Part shown: in pieces, positions 11,168 to 21,644 of the stretch
Layout: each line of letters starts with the position of its first letter
Position numbering within the stretch: position 1 is the stretch's first letter
From: Mauremys mutica
Lineage: Eukaryota; Chordata; Testudines; Geoemydidae
Direction: 5' to 3'
NCBI RefSeq assembly: GCF_020497125.1
Contig: NC_059075.1
Span: 39,468,003-39,532,002 of the forward strand
DNA: 64,000 nt
The notes under the pieces: generated by a model
Seen by the model: the letters and a program-made list of their open reading frames with translations, nothing else
Told to the model about the DNA's origin: nothing
Database searches by the model: none
Made by a program: the position numbers and the translations under genes

Positions 11168-11313
11168 TGACAGACACTGCTTTAGTGCTGATGCGAAGGG
11201 AAGAGTGCCATCTACTGAATCATGAACTCCACTTTCTGCAGCATTTGAGTACTGAATCAAGCTAGCCCGGCTTAGCTGGTGTGAGCCATCAAGATCACAG
11301 CACAAGGGAGTGT
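11168..11313 (-). repeat. 5S-rRNA-derived SINE
   Basis: On the minus strand a 5S-like head is read from about 11300 to 11245. The plus-strand marker is 'agcccggcttagctgg', to compare with the 5S internal segment reading gcttagctt. It is followed by a body seen on plus as 'gaagagtgccatctactgaa' and 'ccactttctgcagcat', matching a reptile 5S-headed SINE as I remember it. The copy is clearly diverged and the head is incomplete. The MITE at 11322 lies immediately outside it. Confidence 0.5.
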
Positions 11314-11321
11314 GGCTCAAG

Positions 11322-11444
11322 TAGGGTTACCAGATATCCCGATTTTATAGGGACAGTCCCAATATTTAGGGCTTTTTCTTATATAGGCTCCTATTACCCC
11401 CCAAACGCATCCCGATTTTTCACACTTGCTGTCTGGTCACCCTA
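11322..11444. mobile_element. short hAT MITE, 123 bp, perfect 8-bp duplication
   Basis: The inverted ends are TAGGGTTACCAGA and TCTGGTCACCCTA. The flanking 8-mers are identical: ggctcaag at 11314-11321 and at 11445-11452. The interior has 'cccgattttatagggacagt' and 'cccgatttttcacacttgc'. The size and exact duplication fix the boundaries. Non-coding. Confidence 0.92.
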
Positions 11445-11650
11445 GGCTCAAGTCCTAATAACAAACCCTAGGAAAATTCCCTTTTGTATGGAATATGGCC
11501 CAAACTTGGAATTCAAATCCAACTGTTAATGCAATTAGAATTCCCTAGATGTATCATGCGGGCTCTCAAATGAACAATTTCAGAAGATTCCCATCAGACG
11601 TCAATAGAGTTAATTGGACTCTCTGCGATACTGTGTATAAATCCCACTGT

Positions 11651-12740
11651 GGGTTGCCAACTTTCTAATTTCTGAAAACCAGACCCCCTCACCCTGTCCT
11701 GCCTCTCCCCCCGCCCCCATGGGCCCACTCTGGCCCCGACTCTCCCACAAAGCCTGGCCCCTGCTCTGCCTCTTCGCCCAAGGCCATGGCCCCGCTCGCT
11801 CCTCTCTTCCCCTCCCCCATTGCTCACTGCTCTCCCCCTTCCCCATTACGAAGTCTGCCAAGCCCTCTGCTGCTTTAATGTACATCCCTCTGCACTTGAA
11901 CTATGGCATAAGCGTCAAGGAGAAATAAATTCAGGCCTGGCATACAGGGGTGCTGGAACAATTTTTATAGTGGCAGTGCTGATGATGGAAACCATGTATT
12001 TGGTGTTTGTTATTACCACGTCAGGCCAGGCGGTGCAGCAGCACCCCTAGTTCCAGCACCACCGCTGGCATAAGCAGGGGTCCCATCCCTGGGAGTTAAC
12101 AGCCTTGGGCCCTCTTCTTATCACAGGTCTGAATTTGGCCTCTTCGTTTTAAGCAGAGGTCTAACAAGCAGATTCCAGTCTCAGTGGCACCTCTCTAAAC
12201 CCTGGGCAACTCCAGTGTGAGCAGCCCCAAGGGACTTGCAAACCCCAACTCCAGCAGGCCATCTAGGAGTGAAGGTCAGAAGAGCACTGCGGCTTCACGG
12301 ACCAGCCAGGAAGCCCTGCTGGCAAGCTAGGACATGGCCTTCCTGCATGGCAGCCTCCCACCTCCTACCCAGCAGTCCCCTCCCCGCCTGAAAGCGCGGC
12401 CGGGAGAAGCGCTGGCTGGCAGGGCAGCTCGCATTCCTTCCCTCCCAGGGAACATTCCATGCCCGTTGGGAGCCCTTGCGTGCTTGCCGTGGGCCCTCGC
12501 ACTCTGTCCTCCACCACAGCCCTGCACACCGTGCTCCTCAAGGGAGCTGCCTGAGCTAGTGCATGTGTGCGGCTGCAGGAGCTGCCGCTTCAGGGCTGGG
12601 CAACAGGCTGCCACATCGTCCCCACTCCCCGCCTGCAGTAATCAGATTTTTGGTGTCCGATCAGTACATCTGACCAGACACTGCCATATCCACTTTTTGA
12701 CCGAACTTTCCAGTCAAAAACCAAACACCTGGCAACCCTA
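11651..12740. mobile_element. larger hAT-like element, about 970 bp plus nested MITE
   Basis: The ends GGGTTGCCAA (11651) and GGCAACCCTA (ending 12740) are inverted repeats of the same style as the MITE at 11322. Near the right end 'cagatttttggtgtccgatc' and 'gaccgaactttccagtc' are typical of this reptile family. The interior is GC-rich and gives chance frames (for example a 135-codon plus frame) with no transposase motifs. A 120-bp MITE lies at 11945-12064. Some of the middle (11880-12300) may be unrelated insertions. No outer 8-bp duplication was found. Confidence 0.65.
11945..12064 (+). mobile_element. hAT MITE, 120 bp, nested, perfect 8-bp duplication
   Basis: It starts CAGGGGTGCTGGAAC and ends with a decayed GTTCCAGCACCaccg. 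Flanks are ctggcata at 11937-11944 and ctggcata at 12065-12072. A second copy in opposite orientation lies at 17919-18054 and shares 'ctataaaaattgttccagc'-type sequence and 'agcagcacccctag'. It lies inside the larger element at 11651-12740. Confidence 0.9.
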
Positions 12741-13150
12741 ACACCACAGTAGAACTGAAAGGGTTAAGGATCAGTTCTGGGTCCACATGACTCCCTGAGC
12801 TGGCAGAGCTTAAAATGGAGGCAGACAACTCAGATAGGAGTAGCTGGGGAAAAAGGGAAAAACCTCCCCTGAGGGCTCCTGACCAAACCTGTCACAGACA
12901 CCTCCGCTGAGAAGGAAGGGACTACCAGCTAAGCCCAGCCAAGCTGAAGGTTCAGTTACCCTTCCCCCACCACCTTGCTATCTTAAGATGGATTTTGAGA
13001 CTGTGGAGGGGATAGATGGTAGGAAGTGTCTGAGGGAGGCAGTCTTGAGGCATGCCCTGGTGCCTGACATTGTTTGCCTCTCCTAGGGCCCTGAGTCAGA
13101 GCTCAGTGGAGTGGGAGGACCTGGGCTCCCCTACCAACCCCCCTTCCTAT
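12741..13150. other. unclassified, possibly LTR-derived
   Basis: The stretch has a repeat-like feel ('ccagccaagctgaaggttca', 'cagtggagtgggaggacctg') and seems to continue in style after the insertions, at 13508-13618 and 14728-15000. I cannot name it. No ends or viral domains are visible. Confidence 0.3.
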
Positions 13151-13499
13151 CAGGGCCAGTGCTTCCATTAGGCGACCCTAGGCGATCGCCTAGGGCACCA
13201 GGATTCAGGGGGCGGTATTTTGCGCGCTCCCCACGGGGCGCGCGGGAGCTTCGGGTTCCACTCCCGTCGCGCCGCTGAAGAGGGACCTCCGCTGACGTGC
13301 CATGGAAAATAGCGGCAGGCAATTGAGCTACTGCCGACGTTTCGGCAATGATTGCCGCTGTCGCGTGTGGCATTTTGGCAGAGGGTCCTTCTTCGGCGGT
13401 GCGACAGGAGCAGAACCGGAAGCTCCCGCGCACCCCATGGGGAGCTCGCAAAAGGCCCCCCCACCCCCGAATTCTGCCTAGGGCGCCAGAAACCTCCTG
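13151..13499. mobile_element. hAT-like element, 349 bp, CpG-rich
   Basis: It starts CAGGGCCAGTGC and contains 'ccctaggcgatcgcctaggg', echoed near the right end by 'gcctagggcgccagaaacc'. Flanking 8-mers match at 7 of 8: cttcctat (13143-13150) and cttcccat (13500-13507). The right terminal repeat is decayed. Overlapping 153- and 137-codon minus-strand frames here are by-products of GC richness; no transposase motif is seen. Confidence 0.7.
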
Positions 13500-13618
13500 C
13501 TTCCCATATAGGAACATAAACGTCACTTCCACCCCTTCCAGGACTAAAGAGAAGATAGAGATGCTGAAAGCCTCGTGGCATGAATGACCCACTTACAGGA
13601 GCCAGGAGACAGACTGAC

Positions 13619-14727
13619 GGTACATCTACACTACGGGACTATTCCGAATTTGCATAAACCGGTTTTGTAAAACAGATTGTATAAAATCGAGTGCGCGCGG
13701 CCACACTAAACACATTAAATCGGTGGTGTGTGTCCACGGTTCGAGGCTAGCATCGACTTCTGGAGCGTTGCACTGTGGGTAGCTATTCCGTAGCTATCCC
13801 ATAGTTCCCGCAGCCTCCCCTGCCCCTTGGAATTTCCGGGTTGAGATCCCAGTGCCTGATGGGGCAAAAATCATTGTCGCGGGTGGTTCTGGGTAAATGT
13901 CGTCAGTCACTCCTTCCTCTGGGAAAGCAACGGCAGACAAGCATTTCGTGGCTTTTTTCCCTGGATTGCCCTGGCAGATGCCATAGCATGGCAATCATGG
14001 AGCCTGTTTTGCCTTTTGTGACTGTCACCGTATGTGTACTAGATGCCGCTGACAGAGGCGATTCAGCAGCGCTACATAGCAGCATGCTTTTGCTTTTGCA
14101 TGACAGCAGAGATGGTTACCAGCCATACTGTACCATCTACCAATCCATAAATTGGTAAAAAGATGATCATGGTTACCAGTCCTTTTGCACTGCACCATCT
14201 GTTGCTGTCATAAGTGCCCCTGGCTGCTCTTAGCCAGGGGCGCAAAAGTCAAAATTGGGAATGACTCCCTGAGTCAATCCCTCCTTTTTGGTATCTAAAA
14301 ATAGAATCAGTCCTGTCTAGAATTTGGGCAAGTGTACTAGAGAACCACTGTATCATAGAACCAGAGAGCACAGCTGCTCTGTGTCAGATCCAGCAGAAAT
14401 TATGAGCTGTATGCTATTCACAGGGGGTGCTCCTGCAACAACCCCACCTGTTGATTCTATTCTTCCCCCAGCCTTCCTGGGCTACCGTAGCATTGTCCTC
14501 CCACTTGTGTGATGAAGTAATAAAGAATGCAGGAATAAGATACAGTGACTTGACTAATTCGATATGGTAATACCGATACTAGCGCTACTCCTCTCGTTAG
14601 GGAGGAGTACAGAAACCGGTTTAAAGAGCCCTTTATATCGATATAAAGGGTCTCTCAGTGTGGACGGGTCTCTCAGCTCCTAAAACCGGTTTAAACACGT
14701 GTAGACGTGGTCTAGTGTAGACCAGGC
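13619..14727. mobile_element. hAT-like non-autonomous element, about 1.1 kb
   Basis: The ends are inverted: 'ggtacatctacacta' (13619) and 'tagtgtagacc' (to 14727). Just inside, 'aaaccggttttgt' is answered by two 'aaaccggtttaaa' blocks. A perfect 22-bp palindrome lies at 14629-14650. The middle ('gatgccatagcatggcaatc', 'gccgctgacagaggcgattc') is a block I recall from chelonian elements and may descend from an ancestor's coding part, but no long frame remains. No target duplication was found. Confidence 0.7.
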
Positions 14728-15124
14728 GTGAGAGTCCTTCCCTGTTGTAAGGATACAGGGCCCTCTAGAGTTTGTTGTACACTGCCATCCTCAAGGGGGA
14801 AGCTGAGCTAAATTGGTGACTTGCCCAGAGGGCTGAGTTCCCACTCACCAAAAGGCTGGCCATCCCAATACTGCAGGAGTTGCCGACGGGAGGCCCCAGA
14901 GACTAAGAGGGGGAAACTGAGGGACTTCCTATCATACATCCCCCCTTTCCGAACACTTTATTCACCTATATAAAGCTCTGGAGGGAAATCATGTGGGAAG
15001 GACCCTGCTACAATGGAGCTGAATGAAAAGAGGGTGGTATCTTGGCACAAAAGAATGTGAGACTAGTCCAAGGGCAAGGGGCAGCACCAAAGAAGGCAAA
15101 AAGAAGAAAATGGGAGAAGGATAC
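14728..15124. other. unclassified sequence next to the solo LTR
   Basis: No gene was seen. It may continue the unnamed repeat noted at 12741-13150. The last five bases, gatac (15120-15124), are the left target duplication of the LTR. Confidence 0.35.
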
Positions 15125-15929
15125 TGTCATAGGTCTCACCCCCACTTAGAGCTATTGGGTTCCAAAATGGGGACCTGCACTGGTTTCCCTCTAAACTAAA
15201 AATCCTAGTTTAGATCTGGTAAAAGCTGCCACCACCCAATCAGGTACGTGGATTGGGACACAGTCCTTCCCCAAAATCCTTGGGGATCCCAAGAGCCCCA
15301 AATCCATGGAGTTCTTACACCCAGGAGAAATAAACCATTCCCCCCTGCTTCCTCCCCCCTCCCTTTTCCTAGGAGAGATACCGGGATCCAACTACAGAGG
15401 GATGCCTTCCTCCTCCCTCCTCCCCTTTCCCTGAGAATCCACCCAAGGAAAGACCAACCAAGTCCTTAATAGAAAAGAATTTATTAAAGAATAAAAAGAA
15501 AGTCACTGTCTCTGTAACCAAGATAGAACAATATACAGGGTCTAAACTTATCAATCTCTGGAGAGAATTCCCCCTCCCTTCTTTCTCAGTAAAAGCAATA
15601 ACAGTACAGACTTAAAGAAATTCTATAGCAAAACACAGAATTGCAAATACAGAAATAAAAGTATAAGAATACTAGTTCCTTGCTAATACTCACTAGCTTG
15701 AATAGAAGAATTTATTGCAGAAACCTGGGAGGACTCGATTAAGATGTCTGGACTCTCTTAATTCCCAAGAGAGACTCTCTAAAAACACAAAGAACAGAAA
15801 AAAAAACTTCCCTCCACAGGGATTTGAAATTATCTTGTCCCTGATTGGTCCTCTGGTCAGGAGGTACTGCTTGTTAACCCTTTACAGGTCGAAAACAAAA
15901 CCTTAACCCTTAACGAACTGTTTATGACA
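15125..15929 (-). mobile_element. solo LTR, 805 bp, Gypsy- or ERV-like
   Basis: The unit begins TGTCATA and ends TATGACA. It is flanked by gatac at 15120-15124 and gatac at 15930-15934, the exact 5-bp duplication that retroviral-type integrases leave. On the minus strand an AATAAA lies near 15481-15486, so the sense strand is minus. The minus-strand 5' part has 'acctgtaaagggttaac', also present in the LTR at 41712-42660, and both share 'gctgccaccaccca'. No internal region or second LTR follows, so it is a recombination-derived solo LTR. Gypsy versus ERV cannot be settled by eye. Confidence 0.88.
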
Positions 15930-16587
15930 GATACGAAGGGAGCAATGATGCAAGAGGGAAAGGGATTGGACAGGACTTGCAGGATGAGATGGGAGCAGAC
16001 ATGTAAGGAGGAGCAGAGCGTTATGCGCAGCTGTGAGTAAGAGGATTAGAAATTTGGACTCGATGTGGAAGACAAGTGAAAGTCAATGACGAAACCTGAA
16101 TGGAGTAATACGCGCAACAGATTATATTTTCAACAGCATTTTGAATAAACTGGAGAGAAGCAAGGAGGCCAAAGGGAAGGTGGTTGCAGTAATCAAGGCA
16201 AGAGATAACAAAGGCATGGACAAGGCCTTTAGCAGTAGCAATGGACTTTATTTTAAACCTACCACCACAGCTAGCCCTTTTGTTGGCAACCCACCAAACA
16301 GGCCAAGGATCAAATAGGCAATGGACACCTAACTCTTCTCTCCTTCCTACAGCTGGTTTTGGGTTGGGGCTAAGGAACATCGGCAGGACAGCACATGGAT
16401 TGTGTGCATTGCTACAGATTGTACTGAACTATACCTGGTATTTCGTGGGCAGACTGAGGGTTCACTTTCTAAAGCTGTCAGTCTCGGAGGAAAGAGCTGT
16501 TCAAGAATTTTGGCAGCTCCTCACTGCAAATTCCTATGGAGTTTTTATTTCCACAGGAATATTAGCTACAGATACTGTTTGTGTCTG
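15930..16587. other. unique sequence, no confident feature
   Basis: A 119-codon minus frame and a 115-codon plus frame overlap at about 16021-16588. Neither has a recognisable domain or splice context. Confidence 0.4.
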
Positions 16588-16690
16588 AGACAAAGGGCCC
16601 GATCCTGAAAGCCTTCACTTTGGCGAATAGTCCCAATGAAAGTAATGGGATGATTTGTGTGAGTAAGGTGAGTATGAGTTTCAGAATGAG
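16588..16690. repeat. degenerate palindromic amniote repeat
   Basis: 'gggcccgatcctgaaagcc' leads to 'agtcccaatgaaagtaatgg' and 'gtgtgagtaaggtgagta'. The full palindrome in other copies would return to 'gcaggatcgggccc'; here the right arm is lost. Confidence 0.5.
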
Positions 16691-16824
16691 GCAGATGCTT
16701 TGGGGAGCACTGACATATGGGGTGTGGACCCCTAGGAAATTCTCTATCACATGTATTTCCACCTTTATAGCTTAATGATGAGAGAACAAACACGTGACAG
16801 ATGTTAGTCACGTTGCTTAATACA

Positions 16825-16885
16825 TGACTGGAAGGTGCTCAGATACTGTGGCGACGAGCATGGTATAAGAACCTATATAGAATAG
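16825..16885 (+). repeat. SINE tail fragment
   Basis: 'ggaaggtgctcagatactgt' followed by 'ggtataagaacctatatag' matches the 3' end of the tRNA-derived SINEs in this window (compare 30815-30850). Confidence 0.5.
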
Positions 16886-17524
16886 GCTAGAACTACCTCT
16901 CTGTTCTTACTAAGTGAAGTACTATTTGGTCTCTGGGGGCTACACCATCGACTCTATAGCTTGTGTTTATGAAGCTCATTTTCTCCTTTCATTAGCTCTT
17001 ATCACTCTCTCTGTACTGCTGCAGATCTCTCTTTCCCTATTGTTAAGGGAGCCAGCCAGTGTAGCGGCCTCAATAGTCGTAAATTTATGTGTTACTCAAG
17101 TGATGATCTTCACCACAACCCTATTATCCTGTCATCCATTCTGCCTTTTTTAATGCACCTTCAAAGTGCTCCCTCCCTGCAAACTGCTACAGTAAAAATA
17201 AATTAAATGAATAAAATGAGCTTCATTATTTAGTGATTGTGTTGCTTTAAAAAAATGAGACCTGTGAAAGAAAACAAAGACAGAGGGGGGAAAAGAAAAT
17301 ACAGCAAGCAGCAATGCTAAATGAGTGACAGCACAGACAAGCCCCAGGTCAAAACAAGGGAGCACTAAAACCAGCCAATCTGAGCATTTGGCCAAAATTT
17401 GAACCAGACATCATGCTCCAATATTTAGTGTACAATTTTGCTCCTAACAATGACCTGCCTTTAGCAATCATGGTGAAGAGCAAATGAATGGGAAATGCAG
17501 ATAAAACAGGACAGACACAATTAG
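16886..17524. other. unique sequence, no feature seen
   Basis: AT-rich, with an A7 run and 'gagggggg' near 17250-17295. No repeat or gene was recognised. Confidence 0.45.
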
Positions 17525-17655
17525 ATACTTAGAGTGTAAACTCCTGGGGCACAAACTGTCTTTTTGTTCTGTTTGTACAGCACCTAGCATAATAGGGTCC
17601 TGATCCATGACTGGGACTTCTGGGCACTGTGATAATACAATCATAAATAACTCTG
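17525..17655 (+). repeat. ancient L2/CORE-SINE-type 3' tail
   Basis: 'agagtgtaaactcctggggc', 'ctgtttgtacagcacctagc' and 'gggtcctgatccatgactgg' then an AATAA-rich end. It is the clearest of four such tails in the window. Confidence 0.6.
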
Positions 17656-17714
17656 TTATATTAAATAAAACATGCTCTGGATTTTAAAAAAATAGAGGGT
17701 TTTTTTTCCAAATG

Positions 17715-18345
17715 TAGAAACACTGAGATTATCATACATGTTCAGACCAGTGGCTCATCTAATCTGGTTTCCTGTCCCCAACAGTTATCAGTACAAGAAA
17801 CCCTTTACTGGACAATTATGGAATAAGTGACCTACAAAAGAATTTCTCCCTGACCCAGACAGTTAGGGTTTGCTTATGCTCTGAAGCGTGAGGGTTTATA
17901 TTCTAGTTGTCCTAGCTTCATAGGGGCTAGAACTAGGGATGCTGGGAGTGCTGCAGCACCTCCTAACTTGAAGTGGTTTCCAGTATACACAGGGTTTACA
18001 GTTTAGTTCAATGGCTCTCAGCACCCCCACTATAAAAATTTTCCAGCACCCCTGCCTAGCTTATGTAATTGGGATGGTTTTACTATTCAAAAAAGGACTA
18101 GACATTTCTATGAATCCTGCCAAAATCCTGCTATGAATCCTGTTGACCTCCATAGTATCATGTGGCAGTGAGTTCTGCAAGTTGGCTATGCACTCAGTAA
18201 CACAGTACTTCCCTTTATCAGTTTTAAATCTGTTGCCTTTTAATTTCATTGGGAGTCCCTTTGAAATATACCAGAGTGAGTTGTGCTTAGAGCCCTGGGT
18301 AGCCTTAATACAACCCTACACTAGATCATATTGTCTTCTTACATT
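17715..18345 (-). mobile_element. old CR1 fragment, split by a MITE
   Basis: Plus-strand reading gives the reverse of a CR1 3' region: 'gttcagaccagtggctcatc' near the left, then 'ggcagtgagttctgcaagtt' and 'ctgttgccttttaatttcat' on the right, which encode part of the CR1 C-terminal tail on the minus strand. It is diverged and frameshifted. The MITE at 17919-18054 breaks it. Confidence 0.7.
17919..18054 (-). mobile_element. hAT MITE, 136 bp, nested in CR1, perfect 8-bp duplication
   Basis: It opens CATAGGGGCTAGAAC (decayed CAGGGGTGCTGGAAC) and closes CCAGCACCCCTG. The host CR1 sequence cctagctt occurs at 17911-17918 and again at 18055-18062. It is the same family as 11945-12064, in opposite orientation. 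Confidence 0.88.
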
Positions 18346-19050
18346 TTTTAATTAGTGAAAACCAAGGCATCCCAAGGAAACGATTTGTAAGAAAATACAT
18401 ACAGAACTCTCGGCTTGCAGAGAAGCCCAGAAGGCAATGTAGAGAGCAACCAGTACTGTGATGTCACTATTCAACTACAGAGAGCTACGTTGGATAATGG
18501 AGTTCACACGAGATTAACTTTACTTAGCTTATCGTAGGCAAACTGAGCCCCATAACTTTATAACAAGTTCTCCCCTTATTTTAATCCCAGTTTGTATGGC
18601 TACAGATAAAGCTTGGAGATGGGATTTTGGTTGTTGGGTTTTCAGTTCCCTAATTAGGTACTACACTCCATAAAAAATTCACTGCAGTAAAGAATCAGAA
18701 GAGCTGGCAGAGTGAAAACGTCTTTAATCCTTCTGACCTTTACCACAAATCTCCCTCCAACAGAAGACACCACTGACCTTTTCTATCCACTGACAGCATG
18801 GCTTATTGTGGGATTCCACTTAACCAGCACTCTGGAAATTCACTAAAGCCACTACTGGGCAGCCACCTCTGTTTTACAAGGATGAAATGATACACAACCT
18901 GCTTAAGTCTAACCTGATTGTTGTCAGATGTTCCAGACACACCCATGGGTTACAGCTGCAGGGCTGCCAACATTCCAGATGTGCTTCGGGGAAACTCATC
19001 TGCACCACTGCCAAATATACCAGATGTGTTCAAGTAGATCCCAAACTTGT
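18346..19050. other. unique sequence, no feature seen
   Basis: No repeat, open frame or other signal was recognised. Confidence 0.45.
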
Positions 19051-19252
19051 GAGGCAGGATGGTCTAGTGATTAGGGCCCTAACTGGGCACTTGAGAGACC
19101 TGGGTTCAAGTCCCTGCTCTGGCACAAACTTCCTGTGTGACCTTGAGCAAGTCACATAACCCCTCTGTGCCTTGACTCTCCGTGCATGAAGTTGGAATGA
19201 CCACATGTCCTTCTTCCACAGGGACATTGTAAATGCATTAAAGATTGTGAAT
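19051..19252 (+). repeat. tRNA-derived SINE with MIR-like core, near full length
   Basis: A tRNA-like head carries an A-box-like 'tggtctagtgattagggc' (about 19059-19076) and a B box GGTTCAAGTCC (19103-19113). A CORE/MIR-like centre 'tgtgaccttgagcaagtcac' follows, then the tail 'cattaaagattgtga'. It is the best SINE copy in the window and shows the order expected for internal Pol III promoter elements. Whether it is still transcribed cannot be judged. Confidence 0.8.
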
Positions 19253-19353
19253 TGCTTGGTTATTATGGTAACTATAAATTGATAGATTTGCAGAATATTC
19301 TAGGTGCACCAAAACACCTTATTATACCCCACAATTAGAGGGGGACTACATAG

Positions 19354-19545
19354 TGTAGTGGGTGTGATATAAAAGTTTTATCAGCACGAGTTTGGTATGA
19401 CTATTACTAGTGACTAGAGAAGTTGAGAAAGCTGAGTGAGAGTTACAGAAGGTGCAGCAGCAGCAGCTTGGTACAGAGGTTTCCACTGTAAAAATAAAGT
19501 CCTGTTGAAGTTGTTAGTACCTTGCTTGGTTGATACAACTAGTAA
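19354..19545 (+). repeat. possible short LTR fragment
   Basis: It starts TGTAGTGGGTGTG and has AATAAA at about 19492-19497 followed by a TG-rich end near 'ttggttgatacaacta', the layout of a small Gypsy- or Copia-type LTR. No matching target duplication was found. Confidence 0.3.
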
Positions 19546-21644
19546 AGCCATGAGTGACTTATGCAGGTGATTTCAAACGAGTGCCAGGAAAAGCTTTATA
19601 CCCAACTGCACCATCATGGCTTCTGTACATACCACACTTTTAATAGAAAAACTAAATGTTTGAGATACTTTTATAATTTATTTTCACATCTTTTTTAATT
19701 AGACCTATTTTTGTATCCCTCCAGCTGTATAGCCTGGCTCCCTTAGTAACCATGTATCCAACTATAGAGAACTCAGAGGGAGAGAAAAAAAATACATTAG
19801 AACTAATCCATTTGTTAAAACCCCAAAATAACCTGAACTTGATGTTTTTGGACCGGATACAAGCACCTAAAATCAAGAGTCCCTTGGAATACTTTGCTTG
19901 TCCCATGCGTGGAGGAGCAGAGAGTATGTGGTTTGCCTCTTTAGATCCACACAAGCACGTGTGACTCCAGGAACAGCAAAGACAAGGGTAGCAAGGTCCG
20001 CAATGGTATCAAAAGCCATTGGCCATTGGAACAAAGAGAAATTCCTGGTCTACAAAATAAGGCAGCAGTACTTTCAGGGGCAGAGCATGCCACCTGAAAC
20101 CCTATTCCCTCACAGACACGGGTCAGGACTCAACCCTGTGCAACAGAAACCATTCTAGAATGAAGGTCTGGGAATTCCTTTCTTGCTCTGCTGTATGGCT
20201 TTGCATGGCAGTGGCCAAAGAGAGAGAGAGAGGCAATATCCCACTAAGAAAAGTGGGGAAAGGGAGTTAAGGATAGTGCCCACTACTAATATGGCCCCTT
20301 CCCCCCTTCCACTGAAGCTGAAATGAGAGAAAGAGAGAAATGGATCCATTTTCTGGCTCTTACACCATGTATAACCTTGCCACAAGAACAATCCATCTGA
20401 AAGTTAAACAGAAACACAAAGAAAGTAATATCTTGAGACACCTTCATGCCTTCCAAGAAAACTGTTCCATCAAGGAAAGCTGGTAAGAATGAACCTTTGA
20501 GTAGTCACTCAGGGCAGAAACACTATTTTTTGGGGGGAAATCCACTAAATTAAGTGACTATTTAATGAGGCCTAGGCTATACACTACAGGTGCAGATCTT
20601 CTTTTAAGAATGATCTTCACAGACAGCTAAAACAGGCATAAACCCAGCATCCAGTAGTGAACATCAACACCACAAAACCCAAGGATGTCTACTCTCTGTT
20701 TCATGTAGGGGCACAGTCAGTGCGCTGGCTAAAGACCCATTTGGGTATCTATGTTCCCTTGACCTAAAATTCCTCCTACAACGCCAACTGCAGACAGTAT
20801 TCTCTTCACTTCCTGTTGCATTTTGCTACTAACCAGCTGCCATGTTTTGCCCCAAAAGTGACTGCATTTCAGCAGTGAGCTAATGATCTCTGTACAGAAT
20901 ATTCCTTGTAAAAGGGTCCTGGAACCTTTTGGGAAGAAATGCACACACACAAAAAGAGGAGGGTGCTGCAAAATGTGGTCCCAATATTTCAGTCACCGAG
21001 CCCCACTGCACACATTTCATGATCACCAGGTTTTAGTGTATAATTTTGCTGCTGCTTCCTAATGAAGTGGCTTTGCTTCTGAAAGCAATTTGCAAAATGG
21101 ATGCTTTTAAAAAGTGATTCCCATGCCACCATTCTCCCACCATCCCTTAAAATGGGCAAAAGAGCAGGGACGGGCACTGTGACCTTTGCCCAGAATCCTT
21201 TGCCCAGAACAATTTTACGAGGTTCAAACAGGTCCGCCCAACTTGTTTTTAAAAATGCAGTTTTAATTTTTGCTCCACCGCTGGACATCCAGAAATAGCC
21301 ATGTCAAAACACCATGAGAAAAGAAAAGTGCATGGGATTTAGGGTCTGACTGGAAGCAGTATGTGCTGGAAATCTCATGAGAAAAGTCTGCTCTCTCTGG
21401 AATTCCAGTGGAGGTTTGCAGAGACATGATCATTCAGAAAAGCATCAGAAGGGCTGAGTGCTCATCTTCACTGAGCCAGAAGATCACCCTCTGATCTCCC
21501 CATACGGATTTGTTTCTCTTCAGTTTTCCCCAGGCTCCCTACTAGAATATCCTCATTTTGAATGGGTGAGAAAATGCCAAGGAGGAATATGTGGATTGTG
21601 AAACCTGGGAGCAGCTTGGAGGGGCTGATTTAGGAGGAAACATT
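19546..21644. other. unique sequence, no confident feature
   Basis: Short overlapping frames (for example 20989-21298 on both strands) show no protein-like features. A short AG run lies at 20219-20232. Confidence 0.45.

Noticed and set aside
12334..12741. 135-codon plus-strand frame
   Set aside because: It sits in the GC-rich right half of the 11651-12740 element and ends in its terminal repeat.
13131..13592. 153-codon minus-strand frame
   Set aside because: It lies across a CpG-rich hAT-like element with a defined target duplication; overlapping long frames on the same bases in other phases show a composition effect.
16021..16588. Overlapping 119- and 115-codon frames on opposite strands
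   Set aside because: No domain, no splice context, and mutual overlap suggests chance.
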